Made by a program: the position numbers and the translations under genes
Assembly (NCBI GenBank): GCA_964195485.1
Contig: CAXMPG010000063.1
Span: forward strand, 1 to 14,793
DNA length: 14,793 nt
Source: CAJXZP01 sp964195485
GTDB lineage: Bacteria; Bacteroidota; Bacteroidia; Flavobacteriales_G; Salibacteraceae
Direction: 5' to 3'
In this document: piece after piece, positions 1 to 7,714 of the stretch
Layout of the letters: each line of letters opens with the position of its first letter
How positions within the stretch are numbered: the first letter of the stretch is position 1
The notes under the pieces: model-generated
Database searches by the model: none
Told to the model about the DNA's origin: nothing
Seen by the model: the letters and a program-made list of their open reading frames with translations, nothing else

Positions 1-44
1 AGGGTTAATAAAAACAGACCGATAACAAGTAATTTCTTCTTCAT
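1..44 (-). CDS. Start of an exported protein (partial, runs off left edge)
   Basis: An ATG on the minus strand at 44-42 opens a frame of 14 codons that runs out of the window, reading MKKKLLVIGLFLLT. Three lysines followed by an unbroken hydrophobic run is the n- and h-region of a signal peptide, so the product is probably secreted or a lipoprotein; the cleavage site lies outside the window. It is divergent from the gene at 158, with 113 bp between the two starts. Function cannot be inferred from this fragment. The call rests on the signal-peptide pattern alone. Confidence 0.6.
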   Translation of the reverse strand, partial: MKKKLLVIGLFLLT

Positions 45-82
45 TTGATACGTATTAAATCATTCCTATTTGGAAATGATAT

Positions 83-92
83 TTCGCGCGAA
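83..92. promoter_or_regulatory. Palindrome TTCGCGCGAA in a divergent spacer (possible operator)
   Basis: A perfect 10-bp palindrome containing CGCGCG stands out in an otherwise very AT-rich spacer between two divergent genes. It sits between two exact copies of TTAAATCATTC (55-65 and 94-104). The first copy overlaps an imperfect stem, ATCATTCC pairing with GGAAATGAT with one bulged base (59-79). The arrangement could be a regulator-binding site shared by both genes, but no regulator is encoded nearby. This is inference from symmetry only. Confidence 0.3.
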
Positions 93-145
93 TTTAAATC
101 ATTCAAATCCAATTTAACAATGATAAAAATTCTATTACGAAACTA

Positions 146-153
146 TAAATTTG
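146..153 (+). promoter_or_regulatory. Candidate Bacteroidota -7 box (TAAATTTG)
   Basis: An exact match to the Bacteroidota sigma-factor -7 consensus TAnnTTTG, ending 4 nt before the ATG at 158. If used, the transcript would be leaderless or nearly so. No TTG is seen at the expected -33 spacing, so support is limited; such 8-mers occur by chance in AT-rich DNA. Confidence 0.35.
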
Positions 154-157
154 CACC

Positions 158-724
158 ATGCACAGTATTGAGCCACATTATAATTGGAGAGTTTTTTATA
201 CGGCCGAAGAGGACCCCAGTTCTCCTTTTTACAAAAGGGAATATAGCGAATTTGAGTTTGAACATAGTATTTACGACCATGTGATACATCCGCAATGGGA
301 CAGTTTTGAATCGCAAACACTATTCTTAAAATTACTCTATGTAGATTACGATACGCAATATGCTGTAATTGAATTAATCGGTGAATGGAACGATTTGTTA
401 TACAACGATATTATGTTTTTAAAACGCAATATTATTGACCATTTGGTGGATTACAAAATCACTAAGTTTATCCTAATTGGAGACAACGTTTTGAATTTTC
501 ATCATTCAGATGATTCCTATTACGAAGAGTGGTTTGAAGATATTGAAGAGGGCTGGATTGCCTTACTTAACTTTAGAGACCATGTATTATTTGATTTTAA
601 AGAAGCAAATATTGACCACTACTTTTTGCTTGGAGGGGAATTAAACGACCAATCATGGCGCTCAAATACGCCCGAACAGTTGTATGGAAAAGTGGAAACT
701 TTAGTACAACGCAGAATAGGTTAG
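158..724 (+). CDS. Acidic hypothetical protein, 188 aa
   Basis: I do not recognise the family. The product is soluble, with no signal peptide or membrane segment. It is rich in Asp, Glu, Tyr, Phe and Trp; residues around 125-140 (SYYEEWFEDIEEGW) are especially acidic and aromatic. Alternation of hydrophobic strands (LFLKLLYVDYD, YAVIELIG, KFILIGDNVLNF) with charged segments suggests a mixed alpha/beta fold. It is the only rightward gene in the window and converges on the FabH-like gene, with 25 nt between the two stop codons. The ATG at 158 is the first in frame. Length, composition and codon use look like a real gene, but no function should be assigned. Confidence 0.8.
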   Translation: MHSIEPHYNWRVFYTAEEDPSSPFYKREYSEFEFEHSIYDHVIHPQWDSFESQTLFLKLLYVDYDTQYAVIELIGEWNDLLYNDIMFLKRNIIDHLVDYKITKFILIGDNVLNFHHSDDSYYEEWFEDIEEGWIALLNFRDHVLFDFKEANIDHYFLLGGELNDQSWRSNTPEQLYGKVETLVQRRIG

Positions 725-749
725 TACATCCAGTACCGTAATTTGAATC

Positions 750-1823
750 TTATTGGATATACACAAAGGCATTAATGTTCATACCTGCACCAACCGATGC
801 AAACAGCAATGGATCACCCGCAGAAATTTGATGCTTTTCCATTTCACCTTTTAAAATCAAATCCAGTAACGTAGGAATAGTAGCTACACTGCTATTACCT
901 AGTCTATCAATAGTCATTGGCATGATGTTAACGGGAACATCTTTTGCACCCGAAAGCGTATAGAAGCGTTTGATAATAGCCTCATCCATTTTATGATTAG
1001 CTTGATGAATAAGTACTTTTTTCAAATCAGATATAGCTATACCAGATTCATCCAAGCATTCTTTCATAGCTGTTGGAACTTGGTTTAACGAAAACTCATA
1101 GATTTTACGACCCAACATTTTTATGTATCTAATCTTAGCATCAGATTCGGGATAATTTGATTTCCCCATAAATAAATACTCCATTTCATCATACGTAAAT
1201 GATAATGTAGCGTGAGACAAAATACCTCTTTGCGTTTCTTCTTCTTTTAGCTCAATAATGGTAGCTCCTGCGCCATCTGCAAAAATCATAGAGTCGCGAT
1301 CATGTGGATCAACTACCCTTGATAAAGCCTCTGCACCAATAACTAAACATTTTTTAGCCATTCCTGCCTTAATAAACGCATGCGCTTGAATGGTCGCTTC
1401 AATCCAACCGGGACAGCCAAACAACACATCATAGGCCACACATTTTGGATTTTTAATACGTAAATGATGCTTGATTCTTGATGCTATGGATGGAACTGAA
1501 TCCGATTGAATAGTTCCTTCAATAACGTCCCCAAAATTTTGAGCTACAATAATATAATCTAACTCCTCCTTATCAATACCAGAATCTAAAATGGCTTTTT
1601 CAGCAGCTAGTTTACCTAACGTACTACACATCATATCTTCGGGAGCATAACGTCTTTCCTCAATATCCGTAATGCTTTTAAATTTAGATACTGTACGCTC
1701 AATTGGCTCGGTTATTAACGCTCCCTCTTCCGAGTAAAATGAGCTCGTATAAAACTCACTATTAGGTTTAACAATTGGCGGAATATAACTCCCGGTACCT
1801 GTAATTACTGTATTCTTAAACAT
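750..1823 (-). CDS. Beta-ketoacyl-ACP synthase III family protein (FabH-like)
   Basis: A thiolase-fold condensing enzyme of the KAS III class, which joins an acyl-CoA starter to malonyl-ACP or performs related Claisen condensations in the cytoplasm. The catalytic triad is visible: Cys137 in FGCPGW, His273 in IHQAN and Asn310 in RLGNSS. The glycine-rich end SVGAGMNINAF also fits. At 357 residues it is longer than typical housekeeping FabH (about 320), mainly because the usual TSDEWI segment near the N-terminus is replaced by a longer stretch around residues 20-58 before EERRYAPED. That makes it a divergent subfamily member, and I do not assign the symbol fabH. No acyl carrier protein or other fatty-acid gene is adjacent, so the substrate is unknown. 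It follows recQ on the same strand after a 225-bp spacer and probably has its own promoter. Confidence 0.93.
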   Translation of the reverse strand: MFKNTVITGTGSYIPPIVKPNSEFYTSSFYSEEGALITEPIERTVSKFKSITDIEERRYAPEDMMCSTLGKLAAEKAILDSGIDKEELDYIIVAQNFGDVIEGTIQSDSVPSIASRIKHHLRIKNPKCVAYDVLFGCPGWIEATIQAHAFIKAGMAKKCLVIGAEALSRVVDPHDRDSMIFADGAGATIIELKEEETQRGILSHATLSFTYDEMEYLFMGKSNYPESDAKIRYIKMLGRKIYEFSLNQVPTAMKECLDESGIAISDLKKVLIHQANHKMDEAIIKRFYTLSGAKDVPVNIMPMTIDRLGNSSVATIPTLLDLILKGEMEKHQISAGDPLLFASVGAGMNINAFVYIQ

Positions 1824-1842
1824 ATTTCCATTTTAGCAGAGC

Positions 1843-1870
1843 CAAAGTAAATAAATAAGTAGAAAAACAA
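1843..1870 (-). promoter_or_regulatory. Candidate promoter of the FabH-like gene
   Basis: Read on the minus strand, TTG (1870-1868) is followed after 17 nt by TTACTTTG (1850-1843), one mismatch from TAnnTTTG and with slightly short spacing. It lies 19 nt upstream of the ATG. The match is imperfect, so the call is tentative. Confidence 0.3.
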
Positions 1871-2026
1871 ACGCCTAGTCTATTCCTATTTTAAATCTTT
1901 TGTTAACCGTGTTTTTGGTACTGGAAACCTGTCAAAACACACCTACTATTCCTGGTAAATTCACCTTGAATAGAAATAGGCTTAATTGATCAGCAAGCAT
2001 GTAACAGCAAGTTTAATTAATGTCAA

Positions 2027-2044
2027 TACCACTTTTAGGTGGTA
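2027..2044 (-). terminator. Weak hairpin after recQ
   Basis: A perfect 6-bp inverted repeat TACCAC/GTGGTA with a 6-nt loop lies 4 nt beyond the recQ stop codon. There is no clean run of U after it on the minus-strand transcript, so it may be a transcript-end stabiliser rather than a true intrinsic terminator. Confidence 0.35.
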
Positions 2045-2048
2045 CTAT

Positions 2049-4175
2049 TTACCCTTCCTTTTCAATAATGGTCAACGCAATTCTAATTTTCAAATAATCC
2101 ATTTCTTGATCAAAATAATCAAAGTAGGTTTTTAGCTGTGGCGGGTTATCTAAAATTTCTTTGGCGTTCTTAATTTGTTTTACTTCTGATCTAGAAACAA
2201 ATTGTTTGAGATTTACATCCCTACCATCCAGATACAGTTTAGCTAAATGAGAAACCACCGTTGGCGATTTTAAATTACGATGCTCGGCAATCTCCAATAT
2301 ACTCAATCCTTTTTTAAAGAGTTCATAGGTAACTAAGAATGTATCCTTCTTTCCTGCCGTATTTTCATTCAAGTAATTAACTATTTCTTCAATAAAAATC
2401 TCACCATAAACGTCCATTTTATGCGTTCCTACGCCACTAATTTCCAAAAAGTCTGATTCTGTTCTTGGCGTGTATTTCTCCATTTCGCGTAAAGAGACAT
2501 CACTGAAAACTAAGTATGCGGGTATTCCTTTTTCTTTTGCTAAGGCAGACCGAACACTTCTTAAATGCTCAAACAATCCTGCTTTTTTAGCACTTTTAAC
2601 AGCGCCTGATTTTTTTCGTTTCGGTTCTTTAGCCTCTTTTTTACTAGCTACTTTTCGGCTCACCGGAATGGTCAGTTGAACTCTTCTTTCGTCAAACAAC
2701 ACCTCTTTTGATAGGGGCGTTAACTCTAACGCATTATGCTTATGAAAAGCCAATTCTGCTAATCCTTGATTAAGTATTTGAATAATATACTGTTGCCAAT
2801 CTGCCCAAGAAATGTCTCGTCCAATACCAAACGTTTTCACTTTATCTAAACCTTTCTCCCCTATGTGCGCATTTTGGGCTCCGCGTAAGACATCAATCAA
2901 ACTACCAATGGCCTCTTTCTCTCCCACGCGATATATGGTAGAGAGTACTTTTTGCGTAATCACCGTACCATCAATAAATTGCGGTGGACTTTTACATATA
3001 TCGCAATTACCACAATTATCTGGAAGCATTTCACCAAAGTAGCTCAAAAGTATTTTTCGTCTGCAAGAAGTTGCTTCCGAGAACTGTTGCATTCGCTCTA
3101 ACTTAGCTAATTGCACCTCTTCATTAGCGGTTCCTTCTGTGAATTTTCGAAGCTGTATTACATCGGCATAACTATGAAAAAGAATGGCCTTTGATGCTAA
3201 TCCGTCACGTCCAGCTCTACCAATTTCTTGGTAATAACCTTCAATGTTTTTGGGCATATTATAATGAATAACATACCGCACATTAGATTTATCGATTCCC
3301 ATTCCGAAGGCAACCGTGGCACACACAATTTTAATTCTATCGTAAATAAAGGCTTCTTGTACGCGGGTTCGCTCGTCAAAACTCAACCCCGCATGATACG
3401 CTTCGGCACTAAACCCTTGACTTTTCAATTTATTAGCGACCTGTTCTGTATTCTTTCTACTCAAGCAGTATATAATACCCGACTCTTCCTTGTTTTGTTG
3501 AACTAACCTACCGATCTGCGTCATTCTATCTAAACCGGGGCGAACATCTAAGCTAATATTTGCACGATCAAATGAAGAAATATATTGCTTTGCTCTTGGT
3601 ACAGATAACTGTTCCACAATATCTTGACGTGTCGCCTTATCGGCTGTTGCAGTAAGCGCGATTATAGGAGTATTTGGTAATGATTTCTTCAAAAAACCAA
3701 GCCTTTGGTAGGATGGTCTAAAGTCGTGTCCCCAACTGGATATACAATGCGCTTCATCAATAGCCACACATGAAACAAACTCTTCCTTTAAGATATTTGA
3801 AAGATGAGCTAAACTTTCTGGCGCCACGTAAAGCAATTTTAATTCGCGCTTTACTACATCTTCTAAAATGGTATTTTGAACAATAGAATCCTGGCTACTA
3901 TTAAAATAATCAGCTCTTATTCCATTCGCTTTTAATCCGTCAACCTGATCTTTCATCAACGCAATTAATGGTGATATTACAATAGTAACACCTGAAAAAA
4001 CTAATGCTGGAATTTGAAAACAAATAGATTTACCCCCACCCGTAGGCATGATTACCAAAGTATCTTTTTTTGCTAATACATTTCTAATAACTTCCTCTTG
4101 CTGATCACGGTACTGGTCATATCCAAAATACTGTTTTAGAGGGGAGTAAATATCTATAGCTTCTTTGACTTTCAT
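2049..4175 (-). CDS. recQ: ATP-dependent DNA helicase RecQ
   Basis: A 3'-5' superfamily 2 helicase acting in recombination and replication-fork repair. Numbered from the ATG at 4175 (708 aa), Walker A is MPTGGGKS (43-50), motif II DEAH (140-143), motif III region ALTATA (173-178) and motif VI QEIGRAGRDG (316-325). Zinc-binding cysteines of the RQC region are C371, C388, C391 and C394. A Lys-rich linker (about 507-531) leads to an HRDC domain (about 534-605, with LEISGVGTHK), and a helix-turn-helix domain of the HTH_40 type follows (about 612-660, LEIAEHRNLKSPTVVSHL). The frame stays open to an ATG at 4247, but RecQ proteins normally begin near PLKQYFGYDQYRDQQ, and a promoter-like TACTATTG lies inside the 24-codon extension, so I prefer 4175. 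Confidence 0.97.
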   Translation of the reverse strand: MKVKEAIDIYSPLKQYFGYDQYRDQQEEVIRNVLAKKDTLVIMPTGGGKSICFQIPALVFSGVTIVISPLIALMKDQVDGLKANGIRADYFNSSQDSIVQNTILEDVVKRELKLLYVAPESLAHLSNILKEEFVSCVAIDEAHCISSWGHDFRPSYQRLGFLKKSLPNTPIIALTATADKATRQDIVEQLSVPRAKQYISSFDRANISLDVRPGLDRMTQIGRLVQQNKEESGIIYCLSRKNTEQVANKLKSQGFSAEAYHAGLSFDERTRVQEAFIYDRIKIVCATVAFGMGIDKSNVRYVIHYNMPKNIEGYYQEIGRAGRDGLASKAILFHSYADVIQLRKFTEGTANEEVQLAKLERMQQFSEATSCRRKILLSYFGEMLPDNCGNCDICKSPPQFIDGTVITQKVLSTIYRVGEKEAIGSLIDVLRGAQNAHIGEKGLDKVKTFGIGRDISWADWQQYIIQILNQGLAELAFHKHNALELTPLSKEVLFDERRVQLTIPVSRKVASKKEAKEPKRKKSGAVKSAKKAGLFEHLRSVRSALAKEKGIPAYLVFSDVSLREMEKYTPRTESDFLEISGVGTHKMDVYGEIFIEEIVNYLNENTAGKKDTFLVTYELFKKGLSILEIAEHRNLKSPTVVSHLAKLYLDGRDVNLKQFVSRSEVKQIKNAKEILDNPPQLKTYFDYFDQEMDYLKIRIALTIIEKEG

Positions 4176-4681
4176 TGGAGCACAATAGTAGCAAGACCAA
4201 TTTAATTCACCGCAATTTTGAATCTTATTTGTCAAAATAATTGACAACTCCCTTAAATTCTTCTTTCCTAAAGCTACGACCCAAATACATTTGCATCATG
4301 GCCATAAAAAGGGCTAAACTTAAACATGCTCAAAACATTTACGTAGAGAGGTATGGCGTGCATGGCAAACCTATTCTCTGAGAAAAAAAATATCCAATCA
4401 TTACGTATACGTTGTGTGGTTCTCAAAAAAAATATGAAGCGTAATAAAGTAAAGAAAATGATTAAAGATTGGGAAAGTAAATTCCATGTTCGTCCTATCT
4501 CCATTTTCATTTTTTTAAAGAATATACAATCCTTCCATTTATCTGGATGCTACGTTATTTTATTTCGAAAAATTGTCGTTAATAATTCCTTGAAGCATAA
4601 GCCGATTAGGGATTTTACTTGGCTCATAAATTGAATGAAAACCTATAGAACAAACTATTACACATACTATATTTTTGCACC
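4176..4681. other. Gene-poor gap between recQ and the DUF1611 gene
   Basis: About 500 bp without a gene I can support. Open frames on both strands are short, AT-driven and overlap each other. The best small candidate is a 27-codon frame at 4298-4381 on the plus strand (starting MAIKRAKLKHAQN), with an exact TAnnTTTG box (TACATTTG, 4286-4293) 4 nt before its ATG. A second exact box on the plus strand (TATTTTTG, 4670-4677) points into the 3' end of the DUF1611 gene. Neither box has a matching -33 element. No tRNA fold or known structured RNA was recognised. Confidence 0.4.
4183..4190 (-). promoter_or_regulatory. Candidate -7 box of recQ (TACTATTG)
   Basis: On the minus strand TACTATTG differs from TAnnTTTG at one position and lies 7 nt upstream of the ATG at 4175. 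A TTG occurs 22 nt further upstream (4215-4213), slightly longer than the usual spacing. It supports the shorter recQ start, weakly. Confidence 0.3.
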
Positions 4682-5710
4682 CTATTCAAAATTCAACTCC
4701 ACAACACCCTGCAAATTTGCAGCAAGCATTCTCCGTAACTCTGAATGATTTCGAGGGTAAATAAGATTCAGCGAAGGAACCCCAGCTAGTTTGGTAATCA
4801 GCTCTACCCCACCAATAGTATTTGTAGCCACTCCGCTTATCAGGTCAGGTTTACTACCGAAAGCTTTCATAACTCCATATACTGCGTATGGATCGGATGC
4901 GCATAACACTCTAAATTTCACGTGATTTTCGATATAATGTATAGCATGATCGCCATTATATGGTTCCATTGGGGATGCCCCAATTTCAATCACAGCAATA
5001 TCGGCTTTCATTTGTTGAATACGCGAAAGGATATTATCCAAAGCAGGTAAATAATCTAATGTGGGTACTACAGACGAAGGGAGTCCAGCATCCACAAAGT
5101 CTACAATCCCATCTGCTCCAGCATCGTACATTCCTAAAATATCTCGATAGCGTCCAGTACCGGTAAGTTTAGCCGCGGCTACTTTAAGTCCAGCTTGTTT
5201 TAATTGGCGTAAAATTATCTTACCCGTAGTTGTTTTTCCTGCCGACATAGACGTCCCAACAATAAGAACTACAGGGGTGTTAAACGCTATACTATTTGTC
5301 TCTACCACAAAATCTTGCATGCATTTAAACTCCCCATCCAAGCGCACATGTCCTATATAATCTAATTCTATAAGGTGTGGGATAAAACTTGAAATAGACG
5401 TCATTTTACCCATCACACCAGCAGCCGATAATAAATCCATCTTTCCATTTTCCTGAACATTTTTCCATGTCCCAGTTGCTTCTAGAGTTGCATGGCGCGC
5501 ACCTAAAGCACCAATAATAACATCACCTTCAGCTACTTCGGCTAATCTACCCGTTTGCATTTCTATATGCATTGTTCCTGGTGGAGCCGAGACACGACAT
5601 GCTACATAATCTCCAGTTTTCCAATCCGGAATTAGTTTCTTTTTAAAATCAATATTATCTTGAGTAAAAGAGGATATTCGTGTTAGCGAAGAAAAAAAAT
5701 AGCGTTTCAT
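4682..5710 (-). CDS. DUF1611 family protein (DgcN-like), 342 aa
   Basis: Matches the DUF1611 architecture: an N-terminal alpha/beta domain (SAPPGTMHIEMQTG, then GDVIIGALGARHATLEATG) followed by a P-loop NTPase-like domain with GTSMSAGKTT at residues 152-161 and a conserved GASPMEPYNGD segment near 245-254. The characterised member DgcN is a D-amino-acid N-acetyltransferase in D-glutamate catabolism of marine bacteria; others are annotated only as DUF1611. The frame is open to an upstream ATG at 5740, which would overlap the M20 stop codon. The ATG at 5710 (MKRYFFSS) leaves a 10-nt gap and is preferred. It is the last gene of a three-gene operon. The family call is firm; the D-amino-acid role is inference. 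Confidence 0.85.
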   Translation of the reverse strand: MKRYFFSSLTRISSFTQDNIDFKKKLIPDWKTGDYVACRVSAPPGTMHIEMQTGRLAEVAEGDVIIGALGARHATLEATGTWKNVQENGKMDLLSAAGVMGKMTSISSFIPHLIELDYIGHVRLDGEFKCMQDFVVETNSIAFNTPVVLIVGTSMSAGKTTTGKIILRQLKQAGLKVAAAKLTGTGRYRDILGMYDAGADGIVDFVDAGLPSSVVPTLDYLPALDNILSRIQQMKADIAVIEIGASPMEPYNGDHAIHYIENHVKFRVLCASDPYAVYGVMKAFGSKPDLISGVATNTIGGVELITKLAGVPSLNLIYPRNHSELRRMLAANLQGVVELNFE

Positions 5711-5720
5711 AATAAATATT

Positions 5721-6896
5721 TTAAGAATTATAACTACCAATAGGGGGTTCTAGTAAAATACAAGCGAGTAAGGCGGAACGCTCAATCATTTTATCCACAA
5801 AGGCAAACTCGTGCTTGGCATGTGCACCGTCTCCCGTAGCTCCTAAACCATCTAATGTTGGAATGAATAAACTCGTAGTATTCCCATCTGACCCTCCACC
5901 TGCAACAGCTTGCTCTAAATTCAGTCCTAGGTTATCTCCATTATTTTTGGCTACCCGCCATAATTTCTGATTTTTTTGATCTTGCTCCATTGGAGGTCTC
6001 CGAATACTGCCAGTAATCTTTACTTTCACATTAGGATTAACTGGCTGTATCGCTTTAATTTTTTGTTCTATTTCAAGCGCATCCTCTTTTGTAGGAACTC
6101 TAACATCAATTTCTGCTTGACTTGTAGGGGCAATTACATTTGGACGAACCCCTCCTTCAATAAGTCCAACATTTACAGAAATACCTTTTTCAACATTATT
6201 CAAACTAAACAGCTTTTGAATAATATACGAAAGTTCGACAATAGCACTTGCCCCTTTCCCAGGATCCAAGCCTGCATGGGCCGCCTCACCCAATATCTCT
6301 ACGCTAAACTTCCCTACTCCCTTTCTACCCGTTTTTAATTTCCCATCATACCCTAATGAGGGTTCCAGTATAAAAGCACGATTTGAAATTTTAGCCAAAC
6401 TTTTTATCACATGGGTCGATTCAGAACTTCCAATTTCTTCATCACCATTAATTAAAATTACGGGTTCTACTTCAGGAAATAGTTTTAACGTTTTTAAGGT
6501 ACGCAAAGCAAAAATCATTTGCATCACCCCACCTTTCATGTCATAGACTCCAGGACCACGAATCACTCCGTGTTCTACTTCAATGGGCATGAGGTTTATC
6601 GTTCCTTTAGGCCAAACAGTATCTGCGTGTCCTACAAGTAACTGAAGCGGTTTGAACTTCTTTCTGGTTCTAGATCGAGCAAATAAATAACCTCCCGTAT
6701 TTTTTCCACGCACGTGAATGGTACTAAAGTTCAATTCATCGAGCTGTTTAGAGATAAATTCAAATACCGCAGGAATACTACTCGCATCTGTTGAAGGCGA
6801 TTCAATGGCTACAAACTCTTTCAAAGTTTGCACAAAATGGCTCTTCTGCTCTCGCAGTGCTTTCCATATTCGTTTTGCATCTGCCTTGTTAACCAT
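5721..6896 (-). CDS. M20 family zinc metallopeptidase (carboxypeptidase G2-like)
   Basis: A cytosolic di-zinc hydrolase of 391 aa; no signal peptide is present, unlike secreted carboxypeptidase G2. The M20 motifs are intact: GHADTVWP with His90 and Asp92, GPGVYDMKGG with bridging Asp119, NGDEEIGS with catalytic Glu153 and ligand Glu154, LEPS with Glu178, and a C-terminal His359 in GAHAKHEF. The dimerisation (lid) domain is seen from about residue 189, GRKGVGKFSV to about 295. Members remove C-terminal amino acids, cleave dipeptides or deacylate N-acyl amino acids; the sequence alone does not decide among these. It lies 4 nt after the flavin-reductase gene and 10 nt before the DUF1611 gene, so all three are probably co-expressed. 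Confidence 0.93.
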   Translation of the reverse strand: MVNKADAKRIWKALREQKSHFVQTLKEFVAIESPSTDASSIPAVFEFISKQLDELNFSTIHVRGKNTGGYLFARSRTRKKFKPLQLLVGHADTVWPKGTINLMPIEVEHGVIRGPGVYDMKGGVMQMIFALRTLKTLKLFPEVEPVILINGDEEIGSSESTHVIKSLAKISNRAFILEPSLGYDGKLKTGRKGVGKFSVEILGEAAHAGLDPGKGASAIVELSYIIQKLFSLNNVEKGISVNVGLIEGGVRPNVIAPTSQAEIDVRVPTKEDALEIEQKIKAIQPVNPNVKVKITGSIRRPPMEQDQKNQKLWRVAKNNGDNLGLNLEQAVAGGGSDGNTTSLFIPTLDGLGATGDGAHAKHEFAFVDKMIERSALLACILLEPPIGSYNS

Positions 6897-6900
6897 TTCA

Positions 6901-7497
6901 TTATTTTTTAAAATTCTTCGGAAAAGGAAAGGTCATTGTTTTGCTAATTTCAGCAAATCTACCTGGATGAATGTATGTTAACAACGGATGGTGATATAAT
7001 TCCGACTGTTCATCTAATGCAACTTGGTTCGTAAATGCCTCATCCACATAGGCGCCAATAACCCTTCCAGTAATTAAGCTGTTAGGTTCAAATTCATCAT
7101 AAATTTTATATAGTTCACATTCCAAATACAAGTAAGCGTCTTTTAAAAACACCCCATCAATCAATCGTGCAGGAGTGGTAGGTAAGGAATCTAATACTGA
7201 TTTATTTACATCAGTAGCACAACGAGAAATTGCCGTTAAACTGGCTAAAACAATCTGATTTGGTTTAGGATAACTTACCGTAAATGTTTTATGTTTTTTG
7301 ATGTTATGATAGGTCTGGTGATTTGGTGTACAAACAAACCCAAAGTAGTTATTCCAACTCATTGGCATTGCCATGTGTTTTGGAGCTAAATCGTAATGAT
7401 CACCCTCTTTTGTACCCACTATAACTAAAGGAAAGACACTAAAGAATTGATCCCAAATTGGGCGGCTAGTATCCAATATGACAAAGCCAGAATCCAT
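6901..7497 (-). CDS. Flavin reductase family protein (FMN-binding split barrel), 198 aa
   Basis: Resembles the flavin reductase-like split-barrel family that binds FMN and reduces flavin or uses it as a cofactor. Typical features are the barrel start FFSVFPLVIVGTKEGDHYDLAP (residues about 18-39, shown here in pieces: VFPLVIVGT, DLAPKH), MSWNNYFGFVCTPNHQTYHN (46-65) and YLECELYKIYDEF (124-136). No signal peptide. It is first in the operon, with a promoter just upstream, and precedes the M20 gene by 4 nt. The substrate and electron acceptor cannot be read from sequence. Its presence beside M20 and DUF1611 suggests that a redox step belongs to the same pathway. Confidence 0.85.
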   Translation of the reverse strand: MDSGFVILDTSRPIWDQFFSVFPLVIVGTKEGDHYDLAPKHMAMPMSWNNYFGFVCTPNHQTYHNIKKHKTFTVSYPKPNQIVLASLTAISRCATDVNKSVLDSLPTTPARLIDGVFLKDAYLYLECELYKIYDEFEPNSLITGRVIGAYVDEAFTNQVALDEQSELYHHPLLTYIHPGRFAEISKTMTFPFPKNFKK

Positions 7498-7515
7498 ATC
7501 TATAGTTTTATCCTA

Positions 7516-7546
7516 TAAAGTTAAATAAAACGAAGCGAATAGCCAA
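7516..7546 (-). promoter_or_regulatory. Promoter of the flavin reductase/M20/DUF1611 operon
   Basis: On the minus strand TTG (7546-7544) is followed by exactly 20 nt and then TAACTTTA (7523-7516). This fits the Bacteroidota pattern TTG-N19-21-TAnnTTTG with one mismatch in the last base. It lies 18 nt before the first ATG of the operon. Confidence 0.5.
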
Positions 7547-7668
7547 CACTGATTGCATAAACATGCTCTCTATAACCGATTTAAAAAAAATCTAATCTTA
7601 TTACATGTATTAAAACAGGGATAGGTGTCAAAGCGCTACTGTAATTGAAGCAAACTTTATCACCACAA

Positions 7669-7684
7669 AATTAACGCCTTAATT
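7669..7684 (-). terminator. Possible weak terminator after the TonB-domain gene
   Basis: On the minus strand AATTAA, loop GGCG, TTAATT followed by TTG lies 30 nt after the stop codon at 7715. The stem is only A-T pairs, so its strength is doubtful. Confidence 0.25.
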
Positions 7685-7714
7685 ATCAGCAGTATTTAGT
7701 TGCGGACTTACTTT

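Noticed and set aside
4176..4247. A 24-residue N-terminal extension of RecQ containing CYYC
   Set aside because: RecQ proteins normally start near the ATG at 4175, and a promoter-like box lies within the extension; the cysteines are more likely translated spacer than a metal site.
4353..4634. A 93-codon plus-strand frame and an opposing 78-codon minus-strand frame (4274-4510) in the recQ-DUF1611 gap
   Set aside because: They overlap each other, are Lys/Ile/Phe-rich as expected from AT-rich non-coding DNA, and contain no recognisable domain or start context.
5976..6338. A 120-codon plus-strand frame antisense to the M20 gene
   Set aside because: It lies entirely within a gene with intact catalytic motifs and its translation looks like a random antisense product (rich in Asn, Phe, Tyr, Arg).
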